Below, piece by piece: positions 1 through 7,893 of a stretch of 64,000 bases of DNA (positions are counted from its first letter, which is position 1; the number at the start of each line of letters is the position of its first letter). The notes beneath the pieces were generated by a model, which was not told the origin of the DNA, searched no databases, and saw only the letters and a list, made by a program, of their open reading frames with translations. Source of the stretch: Hyphomicrobiales bacterium (lineage in GTDB: Bacteria > Pseudomonadota > Alphaproteobacteria > Rhizobiales > Rhizobiaceae). The stretch is from NCBI GenBank assembly GCA_900473185.1, contig UCKU01000015.1, forward strand, positions 119,011-183,010. Reading direction: 5' to 3'. A program made the translations under genes and the position numbers.

Positions 1-546
1 ACCCTGATCATCCATAGGGGTTGGCGCACTGGGTACGAAGCTCGCGCCACCGCCATAGTTGGTCCTCAGATCCGGATGATTGAAATCTATTCCAGTATCG
101 ACGACGCCAACGCGAATCCCTTTACCTTGCGAATTCCCCCACGCTACCGGAGCGAAAATCTGAGCAACGCCAACTGGAATCGTTTCGGCCGCAACAGATG
201 GTTGATTCTCGATTTGTAGATGCTGCAAGGCGTTACCGATCACATAGCAGGGAGCGTCGTCCTCTATTCTCGCGACATTGCCATTCTTCCGAAGGGCATC
301 GATTTCGCCCTCCAGAAGTCTCGCGCTTACGATCGGCGCTTCATATTGGTTGACGTCATACCCAACCGTTTCATCGTCTAAAACTGGACGTCCGGCCCCA
401 ATTGTAAGCGATGTCGCATCGAGAAAGTGAGGCACAGCCTCTTCGGCAATTGCCGCACGCACTATCTCGAGCTTGTCTTTTTTCTTTTCGGGGCGTTTAT
501 CCTTTGGTTTAAACGTGATGATTACGGACTTTCGCTGCTCTGCCAT
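1..546 (-). CDS. Subtilisin-like serine protease (S8 family), N-terminal part
   Basis: This is the first 182 residues of a peptidase S8 protein; the gene runs off the left edge of the window. The start is the ATG at 546, with a GGGAGG ribosome site at 552-557. There is no signal peptide: the N-terminus is charged (MAEQRKSVII, then a lysine-rich stretch), so the enzyme is probably cytoplasmic. Residues about 60-115 look like a propeptide-type region ending in ARIEDDAPCYV. The catalytic-aspartate motif VGVVDTGIDFNHPDL lies at about 146-160 (Asp150). The visible part ends in MDDQG, just where the catalytic-histidine motif GHGTH would be expected. Codon use and base composition are less GC-rich than in the genes to the right. 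Proteases of this kind are often paired with an AAA ATPase in accessory islands, but no partner can be seen here. The substrate is unknown. Confidence 0.85.
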   Translation of the reverse strand, partial: MAEQRKSVIITFKPKDKRPEKKKDKLEIVRAAIAEEAVPHFLDATSLTIGAGRPVLDDETVGYDVNQYEAPIVSARLLEGEIDALRKNGNVARIEDDAPCYVIGNALQHLQIENQPSVAAETIPVGVAQIFAPVAWGNSQGKGIRVGVVDTGIDFNHPDLRTNYGGGASFVPSAPTPMDDQG

Positions 547-1006
547 TGCAACCTCCCTTAGAGTTACAACTAACGAGAAACTAAATGACGCTCAGCGCGG
601 TTTCTCGCCTTCCCATAAGGCAAGAGAAAAAATCGCGGATTTTGTGGAAATATATGTCCCAGCGCCACGCGCTACAGTATTGCGCGTAGAGGTACATGGT
701 CGAAAACATATATTAGGAATATATAATTATAACATATCCTACTCGCTGTCAAGTAGTGTCGATCAGGAATACAATAAGGGGTTGGTTGTGACTTGCCGCC
801 CGGTCCTCGGGAAAACAAACTTCCATTTGAAACCGCATAACTTCTGCAAATATGATATCGCAGCTGATACCAGCCGGCCTCAACACGAAGTCGTGGCTCG
901 CGTTATCGATGACCAGCGAGCAAATCTTGATCGACCTCGCAATGGCGGTTCACGGCAATAAAACCGGCCTTTGACGTCCCGCCCTTCAAGCTTGGAAAGG
1001 GGAAGC
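547..1006. other. AT-rich non-coding stretch between protease gene and tRNA-Gly
   Basis: About 460 bases without a convincing gene. The middle (about 640-800) is markedly AT-rich, with short runs such as ATATATAATTATAAC, unlike the rest of the window. It lies directly beyond the 3' end of tRNA-Gly(CCC), where integrated islands usually sit. A 162-codon frame crosses it but overlaps the protease start and shows no domain or ribosome site, so I do not call it. Confidence 0.5.
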
Positions 1007-1080
1007 TGGAGCGGGTGAAGGGAATCGAACCCTCGTATTCAGCTTGGGAAGCTGCTGCTCTACCATTGAGCTACACCCGC
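1007..1080 (-). tRNA. tRNA-Gly (anticodon CCC)
   Basis: Reading the minus strand, the acceptor stem GCGGGTG (1080-1074) pairs with CACCCGC (1017-1011). The D-arm, the TTC-loop arm (GAGGGTTCGATTCCCTT) and the anticodon arm CAGC-TTCCCAA-GCTG are all present. The loop reads TT-CCC-AA, so the anticodon is CCC. CCA is encoded at 1009-1007 after discriminator T. It reads GGG glycine codons. Its 3' end faces the AT-rich protease region. Confidence 0.96.
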
Positions 1081-1139
1081 CTGATGCTTGAGACTTCCAA
1101 CAGATGGCCGCCGCTGTCAAGTGACGGCGCCATCGGGCA

Positions 1140-2231
1140 TCAGATGCGGAAGTGCTTCGACAGTTTGAGGCCCTGGGCCTGATAGTTGGAGCCGAGGCCT
1201 GAGCCATAAAGGCTCGACGGCTGTTCCTGCATGTGTTCGTAGATCAGGCGGCCGACGATCTGGCCGTCTTCCAGGATGAAGGGCACTTCGTGGCTGCGCA
1301 CTTCGAGCACGGCGCGGCTGCCGCGCCCGCCGGCCGGCGCATGGCCGAAGCCCGGGTCGAAGAAGCCGGCATAGTGGACGCGGAATTCGCCGACGAGGGG
1401 ATCGAAGGGTGTCATTTCCGCCGCGTAATGCGGGGGAACGTGCACGGCCTCGCGCGAGACGAGAATGTAGAACTCATCCGGATCGAGGATCAGCTCGGTA
1501 CGGCCGCGGCTGTAGAGCGGTTCCCAGAAGTCGAAGATATCGTGCTGGGCCTTCTTGTCGACGTCGACGACGGCGGTGTGGTGTTTGCCGCGATAGCCGA
1601 TCAGGCCTTCCTCGTCGCCCGTCAGATCGATCGACAGCGCAATGCCGCCGCCGGAGACGTTCGGCTGCTTGGCGGCGACCAGCGTTTCCGTTGCGTGCAA
1701 CTTCAAAAGCTCCGGCTCACCCAGAACCGAATGGCCGACGCGGAAGCGGATCTGCGACAGGCGCGAGCCGCGGCGCACGACGATCGGGAAAGTGCGCGGG
1801 CTGATTTCGAGATAGAGCGGGCCGGAATAGCCTGATGGGATCTTGTCGAATTCCTGCGCGTAATCGGTGATGACGCGGGTGAAGATATCGAGGCGGCCGG
1901 TCGAGCTCTTCGGATTGGCCGAGGCCGACATGTCGGCCGGCAGATCGAGGCGCTCCATCAGCGGTACGATGTAGACGCAGCCGGTTTCCAGCACCGCGCC
2001 TTCGCTGAGATCGATGACATGCAGGCTCAGCCGATCGAGCTTGTCTGAGACGAGATGGGACGGGCCGGGCATGAAGCTGGCGCGCACCCGGAACGCCTTG
2101 GCGCCAAGCCGCAGATCCAGGCTGGCGGGCTGGATCTGGTCACGATCCAATTCGCGTTCGCTTTGAAGACGTCCCGTTTCAAACAGCGCGGCAATCGCGC
2201 GGTCCGCCAGAATTCCAGTTTCGCGAGCCAT
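1140..2231 (-). CDS. dcd: 2'-deoxycytidine 5'-triphosphate deaminase, long alphaproteobacterial form
   Basis: Predicted to deaminate dCTP to dUTP, feeding dTMP synthesis. The protein is about 363 residues, nearly twice the 193 or so of E. coli Dcd, and matches the long DCD family of alphaproteobacteria in which two dUTPase-like domains follow each other. The first begins at MARETGILAD and carries the DQIQPASLDLRLG signature of the family near residue 40. The second half contains further beta-rich trimer-type sequence and ends in YQAQGLKLSKHFRI. The ATG at 2231 has GGAG seven bases upstream; the adjacent ATG at 2234 is an alternative. The gene is divergent from metZ and its SAM-II leader. Function is inferred from family resemblance. 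Confidence 0.85.
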   Translation of the reverse strand: MARETGILADRAIAALFETGRLQSERELDRDQIQPASLDLRLGAKAFRVRASFMPGPSHLVSDKLDRLSLHVIDLSEGAVLETGCVYIVPLMERLDLPADMSASANPKSSTGRLDIFTRVITDYAQEFDKIPSGYSGPLYLEISPRTFPIVVRRGSRLSQIRFRVGHSVLGEPELLKLHATETLVAAKQPNVSGGGIALSIDLTGDEEGLIGYRGKHHTAVVDVDKKAQHDIFDFWEPLYSRGRTELILDPDEFYILVSREAVHVPPHYAAEMTPFDPLVGEFRVHYAGFFDPGFGHAPAGGRGSRAVLEVRSHEVPFILEDGQIVGRLIYEHMQEQPSSLYGSGLGSNYQAQGLKLSKHFRI

Positions 2232-2315
2232 CATGCTCCAATCCATAATTTGCCGCCGACAAAACCAAAGTCGGGGAATTGACGCAAGCGGAGAACGGCA
2301 GTATTGCAAATTTAT

Positions 2316-2376
2316 CCCGTGGTGATTTGGCCGGTCGGCTTGCAGCCACGTTAAATAAGTGGCTAAAAAGACCGGG
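2316..2376 (+). promoter_or_regulatory. SAM-II riboswitch aptamer upstream of metZ
   Basis: The sequence matches the H-type pseudoknot class of alphaproteobacterial S-adenosylmethionine riboswitches. P1 is CGTGG (2318-2322) paired with CCACG (2346-2350), flanked by the conserved GATTTG and CTTGCAGCC segments. P2 forms when CCGGTC (2331-2336) pairs with GACCGG (2370-2375), and CTT (2339-2341) with AAG (2358-2360), around the conserved GCTAAA. It stands directly before metZ, the usual target. High SAM should lower metZ expression. Confidence 0.92.
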
Positions 2377-2411
2377 TTGAAAACCGGTCTGCATTTGCGG
2401 CCGGTTTTTTT
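2369..2411 (+). terminator. Riboswitch expression platform: mutually exclusive antiterminator and terminator
   Basis: Two hairpins compete. AGACCGG (2369-2375) can pair with CCGGTCT (2384-2390). Alternatively AAACCGG (2381-2387) pairs with CCGGTTT (2401-2407), followed by a T tract (2405-2411), giving an intrinsic terminator. SAM binding holds 2370-2375 in the aptamer P2 helix, freeing 2381-2387 for the terminator. Without SAM the first hairpin forms and blocks it. The metZ start is 22 bases beyond the T tract. Confidence 0.75.
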
Positions 2412-2433
2412 GTTGTTTGAAAGTGGTGATGGC

Positions 2434-3618
2434 ATGAGCAAGACCTGGCGCCCGGCAACCCAACTCGTCCACGGCGGAACGCTCCGCTCGCAATATGGCG
2501 AGACTTCAGAGGCAATCTATCTCACGCAGGGTTTCGTCTATGATACGTCGGAAGCGGCAGAAGCGCGCTTCAAGGGCGAGACCGAAGGTTTCATCTATGC
2601 GCGCTACGGCAGCCCCACCAATGACATGTTCGAAAAGCGCATGTGCATGCTGGAAGGCGCCGAAGATGCCCGCGCCACGGCATCCGGCATGGCTGCCGTT
2701 ACCGCCGCCATCCTCTGCCAGCTGAAGGCCGGCGATCATATCGTTGCAGCGCGCGCCCTCTTCGGCTCCTGCCGCTGGGTGGTCGAGACGCTGGCGCCGA
2801 AATACGGCATCGACTGCACGCTGGTCGACGGCCGCTATCTGGAGAACTGGGAAAAGGCAATTACACCGAAGACCAAAGTGTTCTTCCTGGAAAGCCCGAC
2901 CAATCCGACACTGGAAGTGGTCGATATTGCCGGCGTCGCCAAGCTCGCCAACCAGATCGGCGCAAAGGTCGTCGTCGACAACGTGTTTGCCACGCCCCTC
3001 TTCCAGAAGCCGCTGGAGCTCGGCGCTCATATCGTCGTCTATTCCGCGACCAAGCATATTGACGGTCAGGGCCGCTGCCTCGGTGGCGTCGTTCTTTCCG
3101 ACAAGGAATGGATCGACGAGAACCTGCATGACTATTTCCGCCATACCGGCCCGGCCATGTCGCCGTTCAATGCCTGGACGCTTCTGAAGGGCATCGAGAC
3201 GCTGCCGCTGCGCGTCAAGCAGCAGACGCAGAATGCCGCAAAGATCGCCGATTTCCTGGCCGATCAAGGCAAGGTCGCCAAGGTGATCTATCCCGGCCGC
3301 AAGGACCATCCGCAGGCCGATATCATCGCCAAGCAGATGACGGGCGGCTCGACGCTCGTCTGCTTCGAGCTGAAGGGCGGCAAGGAGGCGGCTTTCGCGC
3401 TGCAGAATGCGCTGGAGATCGTCAAGATCTCCAACAATCTCGGCGACTCCAAGAGCCTGATCACCCATCCGGCCACGACCACGCATAAGAACCTGACGGA
3501 CGAGGCCCGCGCCGAACTCGGCATTTCGCCTGGTACTGTGCGCCTGTCGGCCGGCATCGAAGACACGGACGATCTGATCGAAGATTTCGCCCGCGCGCTG
3601 GCCAAGGTCTCGGCCTGA
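2434..3618 (+). CDS. metZ: O-succinylhomoserine sulfhydrylase
   Basis: A PLP enzyme of the Cys/Met metabolism family, 394 residues, the usual MetZ length. It is predicted to combine O-succinylhomoserine with sulfide to form homocysteine for methionine synthesis. Family signatures are seen in order: ARYGSPTNDMFEKRMCMLEG near the N-terminus, the ASGMAAVTAAIL cofactor region, DNVFATPLFQKPLELGAHIVVYSATKHIDGQGR with the PLP lysine in SATKH, and LITHPATTTHKNL near the C-terminus. I chose the ATG at 2434 (MSKTWRPATQLVHGG) because it follows the riboswitch terminator; the same frame extends upstream only through the riboswitch RNA. Cystathionine gamma-synthase is the main alternative, but the SAM-II leader and the sequence favour MetZ. 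Confidence 0.93.
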   Translation: MSKTWRPATQLVHGGTLRSQYGETSEAIYLTQGFVYDTSEAAEARFKGETEGFIYARYGSPTNDMFEKRMCMLEGAEDARATASGMAAVTAAILCQLKAGDHIVAARALFGSCRWVVETLAPKYGIDCTLVDGRYLENWEKAITPKTKVFFLESPTNPTLEVVDIAGVAKLANQIGAKVVVDNVFATPLFQKPLELGAHIVVYSATKHIDGQGRCLGGVVLSDKEWIDENLHDYFRHTGPAMSPFNAWTLLKGIETLPLRVKQQTQNAAKIADFLADQGKVAKVIYPGRKDHPQADIIAKQMTGGSTLVCFELKGGKEAAFALQNALEIVKISNNLGDSKSLITHPATTTHKNLTDEARAELGISPGTVRLSAGIEDTDDLIEDFARALAKVSA

Positions 3619-3628
3619 GCATCAAGGC

Positions 3629-3654
3629 ACGGCCGCGGAAAGCACCGCGGCCGT
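3629..3654 (+). terminator. Hairpin terminator after metZ
   Basis: A perfect 10-bp stem, ACGGCCGCGG (3629-3638) and CCGCGGCCGT (3645-3654), with a six-base loop, starts 10 bases after the metZ stop. The following T-run is weak (AGCATTTGCC), so termination may be partial. Confidence 0.65.
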
Positions 3655-3806
3655 AGCATTTGCCTTGAAATTAACACTGAGAGTTAGGCTTAATGAACGA
3701 AAGGCGGTCCAACCGGGGGTGGTGAGGCCGCGATCACTGTACCGTTTCTTGACGGCAGAGGCCTCTTATAAGATACGGGTAACATATCCTGACTAAGGTG
3801 TAAGGC

Positions 3807-4199
3807 ATGTATCGCGCCCTCACACGAGATATCGAAGTCGTTGTCGAGCCGTTTTATCTGGAGGAGCAATCCGACCCGGAAGACGATCGCTATGTCTGGG
3901 GTTATCGTGTGGTCATCAGCAACAATTCCGGCATCGCCGTGCGTCTCGTCAACCGCTACTGGAACATTACCGACCAGAACGGGCAGATCGACGAGGTCAG
4001 CGGCCCCGGCGTCGTCGGCGAGCAGCCGCGGCTGCAGCCAGGTGACACCTATGAATATTCCTCCGGTTGCCCGCTTGATACGCCATCCGGCCTGATGTTC
4101 GGCCACTATCAGATGGAGACGGACGAAGGCGAGATGTTCGATGTCGACATACCCGCCTTCTCGCTGGATTCACCCGGCCTGCTCAGGGTATTGAACTAG
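3807..4199 (+). CDS. apaG: ApaG domain protein
   Basis: 130 residues, the normal length for ApaG, a small beta-sandwich (fibronectin III-like) protein. The order of conserved blocks is typical: MYRALTRDIEVVVEPFYLEEQS, YVWGYRVVISNNS, VRLVNRYWNITDQNG, the glycine-rich GPGVVGEQPRLQPG, and GLMFGHYQMETDEGEMFDVDIPAFSLD. ApaG has been linked to cobalt resistance and Ap4A metabolism in enterics, but its biochemical role is not settled. In rhizobia it commonly neighbours metZ and hslO, as here. It converges on hslO with 23 bases between the stops. Confidence 0.93.
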   Translation: MYRALTRDIEVVVEPFYLEEQSDPEDDRYVWGYRVVISNNSGIAVRLVNRYWNITDQNGQIDEVSGPGVVGEQPRLQPGDTYEYSSGCPLDTPSGLMFGHYQMETDEGEMFDVDIPAFSLDSPGLLRVLN

Positions 4200-4222
4200 A
4201 GCCTGCCCCATTCTCCGCGCAC

Positions 4223-5215
4223 TCACTCCGCCGCCGCAACTTCCTGAACCGGGAAGCGGTAGGTCGTGGAGCAGAATTCGCAGGTTACCGAGATCTCGCC
4301 ATTTTCCTGACTCGCCTCGATTTCCTCGGCGCTAAAGCCCTTCAGCACGCCGCCGATCTTCTCCCGCGAACAGCTGCAACGATCGAAGACGGCGCGCGGT
4401 TCGTAGACGCGCACGCCGCGTTCGTGAAACAGGCGAAAGAGCAGGCGTTCGGTGCCGACAAGCGGATCGGTCAGTTCATCGGCATCCACGGTTTCAACGA
4501 GCGAGCGGGCTTCCGTCCAGGCATCATCCTCAACATGGGCGCGCGCAGCCGTGTCCCCATCACCGCCGTGAAGATCGGGCCGGCGCATACGCTCCGGCGC
4601 TTCCGGCAGGAACTGGGCGACGAGGCCCCCTGCCCGCCAGCGGTGACGCGGCTTACCGTTCTCGTCGCGGTCGAAGAGCTCGGCGGCGGCAAGGCGTACC
4701 CGTGTCGGGATCTGCTCCGACTGGCGGAAATAGACACCGGCAATGTCTTCCAGCGAGGTACCGTCAAGTGCCACGATGCCCTGATAGGGCTGGCTGAACT
4801 TGCCCTGATCAATGGTGAAGGCGAGAACGCCCTTGCCGAGAAGCTGTTCCGGCTCCGTTTCGCCTGCCGCAATCGCCTTATCGAGCAAGGCCTGATCGAA
4901 GCGGGCGTAGGCCCGGACATTTTCCGGCGTGGAGAAATCGGCAACCAAGAGATCGACAGGACCGTCGCTCTTGGTCTGGACAGTGAATTTGCCCTCGAAC
5001 TTCAGCGAGGTGCCGAGCAGCACCGTGAGCACCACCACCTCCGCCAGAAGGCGGGCGACGGGCGTGGGATAATGATGGCGTTCGAGGATTGAATCCAGCA
5101 TCGGGCCGAGCTGGACGGCGCGACCACGCACATCCAGCCCCTCCACCTGGAAGGGGACGACATGATCATCGCCGGCGAAATCGAACTCGCCGAGGGCGGC
5201 GGCAGCTTCTGCCAT
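4223..5215 (-). CDS. hslO: Redox-regulated chaperone Hsp33
   Basis: A 330-residue holdase chaperone that is switched on in the cytoplasm by oxidative unfolding. The C-terminal zinc redox switch is clear: CSC (Cys280, Cys282) and CEFC (Cys312, Cys315), giving the CXC...CXXC pattern that defines the family. The N-terminal domain has the usual GRAVQLGPMLDSIL start and a long middle with EQLLGKGVLAFTID. I use the ATG at 5215, which has AGGAG about eight bases upstream; an in-frame GTG at 5224 overlaps that ribosome site and is unlikely. It lies 91 bases after argF and is probably the last gene of an argD-argF-hslO transcript. Confidence 0.95.
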   Translation of the reverse strand: MAEAAAALGEFDFAGDDHVVPFQVEGLDVRGRAVQLGPMLDSILERHHYPTPVARLLAEVVVLTVLLGTSLKFEGKFTVQTKSDGPVDLLVADFSTPENVRAYARFDQALLDKAIAAGETEPEQLLGKGVLAFTIDQGKFSQPYQGIVALDGTSLEDIAGVYFRQSEQIPTRVRLAAAELFDRDENGKPRHRWRAGGLVAQFLPEAPERMRRPDLHGGDGDTAARAHVEDDAWTEARSLVETVDADELTDPLVGTERLLFRLFHERGVRVYEPRAVFDRCSCSREKIGGVLKGFSAEEIEASQENGEISVTCEFCSTTYRFPVQEVAAAE

Positions 5216-5306
5216 GGCTTTCACTCCTGTTTTGTCAGAGCAGCCGGCTAGCGTACCGGCTGCTTGCGCAGCCGCGAGTTTGGAACTCGCGACATCCGAT
5301 TATGGT

Positions 5307-6224
5307 TCAGATCGCGCCCAGGCACCAAGCAAGAATCGACTTCTGCGCATGAAGACGGTTTTCCGCCTCATCGAAGACCACGGATTGCGGGCCATCGATC
5401 ACTTCGTCCGTCACCTCCTCGCCGCGGTGAGCGGGAAGGCAATGCATGAACAATGCGTCTTTGCCGGCCTGCGCCATCAAATGCGCATTGACCTGATAAG
5501 GCTGGAAGACATTGTGACCGCGAGCCCGATGTTCCTGATTCATGGAGACCCAGGTATCGGTCACCACGCAATCGACGCCGGCGACCGCACGGTCAGCATC
5601 ATGGTAAAGCATGATTTCGGCGCCCTCATTGCGGGCCCAGTTCAGATAGTGATCCTTCGGCTCGGAACCAAGGGGTACGGCCATGTTCATGCGATAGCCG
5701 AAACGGGCAGCGCCTTCGACGAGCGAATGCAGCACGTTGTTGCCGTCCCCCGTCCAGGCGATCGTCTTGCCCTTGATCGGGCCGCGATGCTCTTCGAAGG
5801 TCATGATATCGGCCATGATCTGGCAGGGATGCGTGTCATCCGTCAGCGCGTTGATGACGGGCACGGTGGCATGCTCGGCAAGCTCCAGCATACGGTTGTG
5901 GTCGGTCGTGCGGATCATGATCGCATCGACATAACGCGACAGAACCTTGGCGGTGTCGCCGATCGTCTCGGCGCGGCCGAGCTGCATTTCGGTGCCCGAC
6001 AGGAACAAGGTCTCGCCGCCGAGCTGGCGCATGCCGACATCGAAGGAGACGCGGGTTCGGGTGGACGGCTTCTCGAAGATCATGGCGAGCATCTTGCCGG
6101 CGAGCGGCTTGTCGCCGCTGCCTGCCTTGAACGCTTGCTTTCGCAGCTTGGCATCGTCCATGATGGTTCTGAGGTCGGATGCGGTGACTGCGGAGAGATC
6201 GAGGAAATGTTTGGGGGAAGCCAT
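5307..6224 (-). CDS. argF: Ornithine carbamoyltransferase
   Basis: 305 residues. It transfers the carbamoyl group from carbamoyl phosphate to ornithine to form citrulline in arginine biosynthesis. The carbamoyl-phosphate loop is visible as EKPSTRTRVSFD near residue 52-63, the HPCQ motif as THPCQIMAD, and the ornithine-binding HCLPAHRGEEV near the C-terminus. The gene follows argD by 45 bases on the same strand. The anabolic role is inferred from that linkage; a catabolic ArcB would normally sit with arcA and arcC. Confidence 0.96.
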   Translation of the reverse strand: MASPKHFLDLSAVTASDLRTIMDDAKLRKQAFKAGSGDKPLAGKMLAMIFEKPSTRTRVSFDVGMRQLGGETLFLSGTEMQLGRAETIGDTAKVLSRYVDAIMIRTTDHNRMLELAEHATVPVINALTDDTHPCQIMADIMTFEEHRGPIKGKTIAWTGDGNNVLHSLVEGAARFGYRMNMAVPLGSEPKDHYLNWARNEGAEIMLYHDADRAVAGVDCVVTDTWVSMNQEHRARGHNVFQPYQVNAHLMAQAGKDALFMHCLPAHRGEEVTDEVIDGPQSVVFDEAENRLHAQKSILAWCLGAI

Positions 6225-6269
6225 TGTTCGTTACCTGCTACGCCCGCCGGCGGGCGGGGCATTGTCCTA

Positions 6270-7469
6270 TCAAGCGGTCTTCTTGACCTTGGCGGCACGG
6301 ATGCTTTCGGCAGCGCGTTCGAGACGGGAAAGACCCTCGCGCGCCTCCTCGGCGGTTACGACCAGCGGCGGCAGCAGGCGGATGACATTATCGCCTGCCG
6401 GGATCGCCAGAAGATGGGCTGCGCGGATTTCCTTCAGCAGCTCTGCCGAGGGAATGGCAGCCTTGACGCCGAGCAACAGGCCTTCGCCCCTGATGTCCTC
6501 GATGACATCAGGATAGCGATCCTTGAGCGAGGCAAGGCCCTGGCGGAAGACGAGAGTGACATCACGCACATGCTGCAGGAAGCCCTCGGCCAGGATGACA
6601 TCGAGAACCGCGTTACCGACAGCCATGGCCAGCGGGTTGCCGCCATAGGTGGAACCATGCGTGCCCGCCTTCATGCCGGAAGCGGCCTCCGCCGTCGCAA
6701 GGCAGGCGCCGAGCGGAAAGCCGCCGCCGATGCCCTTGGCAACCGCCATGATGTCGGGCGTTATACCCGACCATTCATGGGCGAAGAGCTTGCCGGTACG
6801 GCCGACGCCGGTCTGGACTTCGTCGAGGATCAGCAGCAGGCCATGCTCATCGCAGAGCTGGCGGAGCGCTTTCATGAATTCGGACGTTGCCGGGCGGACA
6901 CCGCCCTCGCCCTGCACCGGCTCGATGAGGATGCCGGCGGTCTTGTCGGTAATAGCGGCACGGACAGCCTCGACATCGCCAAAGGGCACCTGATCGAAAC
7001 CCGGGGTCTTCGGGCCGAAACCTTCGAGATATTTTTCCTGGCCGCCAGCAGCGATCGTCGCCAGGGTACGGCCGTGGAAAGCGCCCTCGAAGGTAATGAT
7101 ATGGAAACGCTCCGGATGGCCCTTGGAGAACTGATAGCGGCGCGCGGTCTTGATGGCGCATTCCAACGCCTCGGCGCCTGAATTGGTGAAGAACACCTTG
7201 TCGGCGAAGGTGGCATCCGTCAGGCGCTTGGCAAGCTTCTCCTGCCCCGGCACCTCATAGATATTGGAGAGATGCCAGACCTTGTCGGCCTGATCCTTGA
7301 GGGCCGCCACGACATGCGGATTGCCATGGCCCACGGAGGTAACGGCAACACCCGCGCCGAAATCCAGATATCGCTCGCCGGTTTCGGTGATCAGCCACAC
7401 GCCCTCGCCTCGCTCGAACCGCAGCGGGGCACGAGAATAGGTATCATAAAGCGGCGAGGCTTCAGCCAT
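6270..7469 (-). CDS. argD: Acetylornithine aminotransferase
   Basis: 399 residues, a class III PLP aminotransferase that makes N-acetylornithine from the semialdehyde in arginine synthesis, often with succinyldiaminopimelate activity too. Seen motifs: GERYLDFGAGVAVTSVGHG near the N-terminus, NSGAEALECAIKTARRY, the cofactor aspartate in LLILDEVQTGVGRTGK, and the PLP lysine in DIMAVAKGIGGGFPLGA. The start ATG at 7469 has AGGAG eight bases upstream. It heads the argD-argF-hslO string, with a good promoter about 90 bases upstream. Confidence 0.95.
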   Translation of the reverse strand: MAEASPLYDTYSRAPLRFERGEGVWLITETGERYLDFGAGVAVTSVGHGNPHVVAALKDQADKVWHLSNIYEVPGQEKLAKRLTDATFADKVFFTNSGAEALECAIKTARRYQFSKGHPERFHIITFEGAFHGRTLATIAAGGQEKYLEGFGPKTPGFDQVPFGDVEAVRAAITDKTAGILIEPVQGEGGVRPATSEFMKALRQLCDEHGLLLILDEVQTGVGRTGKLFAHEWSGITPDIMAVAKGIGGGFPLGACLATAEAASGMKAGTHGSTYGGNPLAMAVGNAVLDVILAEGFLQHVRDVTLVFRQGLASLKDRYPDVIEDIRGEGLLLGVKAAIPSAELLKEIRAAHLLAIPAGDNVIRLLPPLVVTAEEAREGLSRLERAAESIRAAKVKKTA

Positions 7470-7540
7470 GGCGCGATCTCCTGGTCAGGCTCCGAGACAA
7501 CGGACTCCGGCTAAGAAAACCAGGTCCGAAAAATTAAAAA

Positions 7541-7593
7541 TGCCGCCTTTCGGCGGCAGGGAGCACTATTTACTTTTCGCACTGCAATGTCAA
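7541..7593 (-). promoter_or_regulatory. Promoter of argD with hairpin at the predicted transcript 5' end
   Basis: On the minus strand TTGACA (7593-7588) and AATAGT (7570-7565) are 17 bases apart. The expected start is near 7558, exactly at a perfect stem TGCCGCC-GAAA-GGCGGCA (7558-7541) followed by TTTTT. A hairpin this close to +1 is more likely an mRNA 5' stabiliser than a terminator. The assignment is by sequence only. Confidence 0.55.
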
Positions 7594-7670
7594 CAAAACT
7601 GAGGATTTAGCACATGCGTCAAGCCTCAAATCAGACTTGCAGGTCTATCAACAGCTAATGTTGCAGAAAT

Positions 7671-7859
7671 GACTCTCTCGGGAAGCAAGTTGGGGAAAAC
7701 CCCGAATTCGGATTCATCGGATTCCTGCGACTCTTGTCACAGAGTCAGGCTCACACTAGGTTAAAGTTCAATTACTAGACTGCATGCGGCGGAACTAGTC
7801 ACCAAAATTGATCAGGCGTTTCTTGCTTCGGAGACTTCCGAGGCAACGGTGAGGGATTC
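7671..7859 (+). promoter_or_regulatory. gcrA control region: six GANTC sites and a CtrA-like box
   Basis: GANTC, the CcrM methylation target, occurs at 7671, 7711, 7720, 7729, 7742 and 7855 (first base). A CtrA-like box, TTAA-N7-TTAC, is at 7761-7775. Chance expectation for GANTC is about one per 256 bases. In Caulobacter, CtrA represses gcrA and GcrA acts at methylated GANTC promoters, so this layout fits cell-cycle control and possible autoregulation. Confidence 0.6.
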
Positions 7860-7893
7860 TGCCATCACCAACGCGAAAGGTGGAGACAGGGCA

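Noticed and set aside
473..961. A 162-codon plus-strand frame across the AT-rich left spacer
   Set aside because: It overlaps the well-supported start and ribosome site of the protease gene on the other strand, has no ribosome site of its own and no recognisable domain.
5214..7181. A 655-codon plus-strand frame
   Set aside because: It lies antisense to argF and argD, which have clear motifs; long antisense frames are expected in GC-rich coding DNA.
7541..7558. Intrinsic terminator for a small RNA upstream of argD
   Set aside because: The predicted transcription start is at the base of the stem, so no RNA long enough to be terminated precedes it; a 5' stabiliser is more likely.
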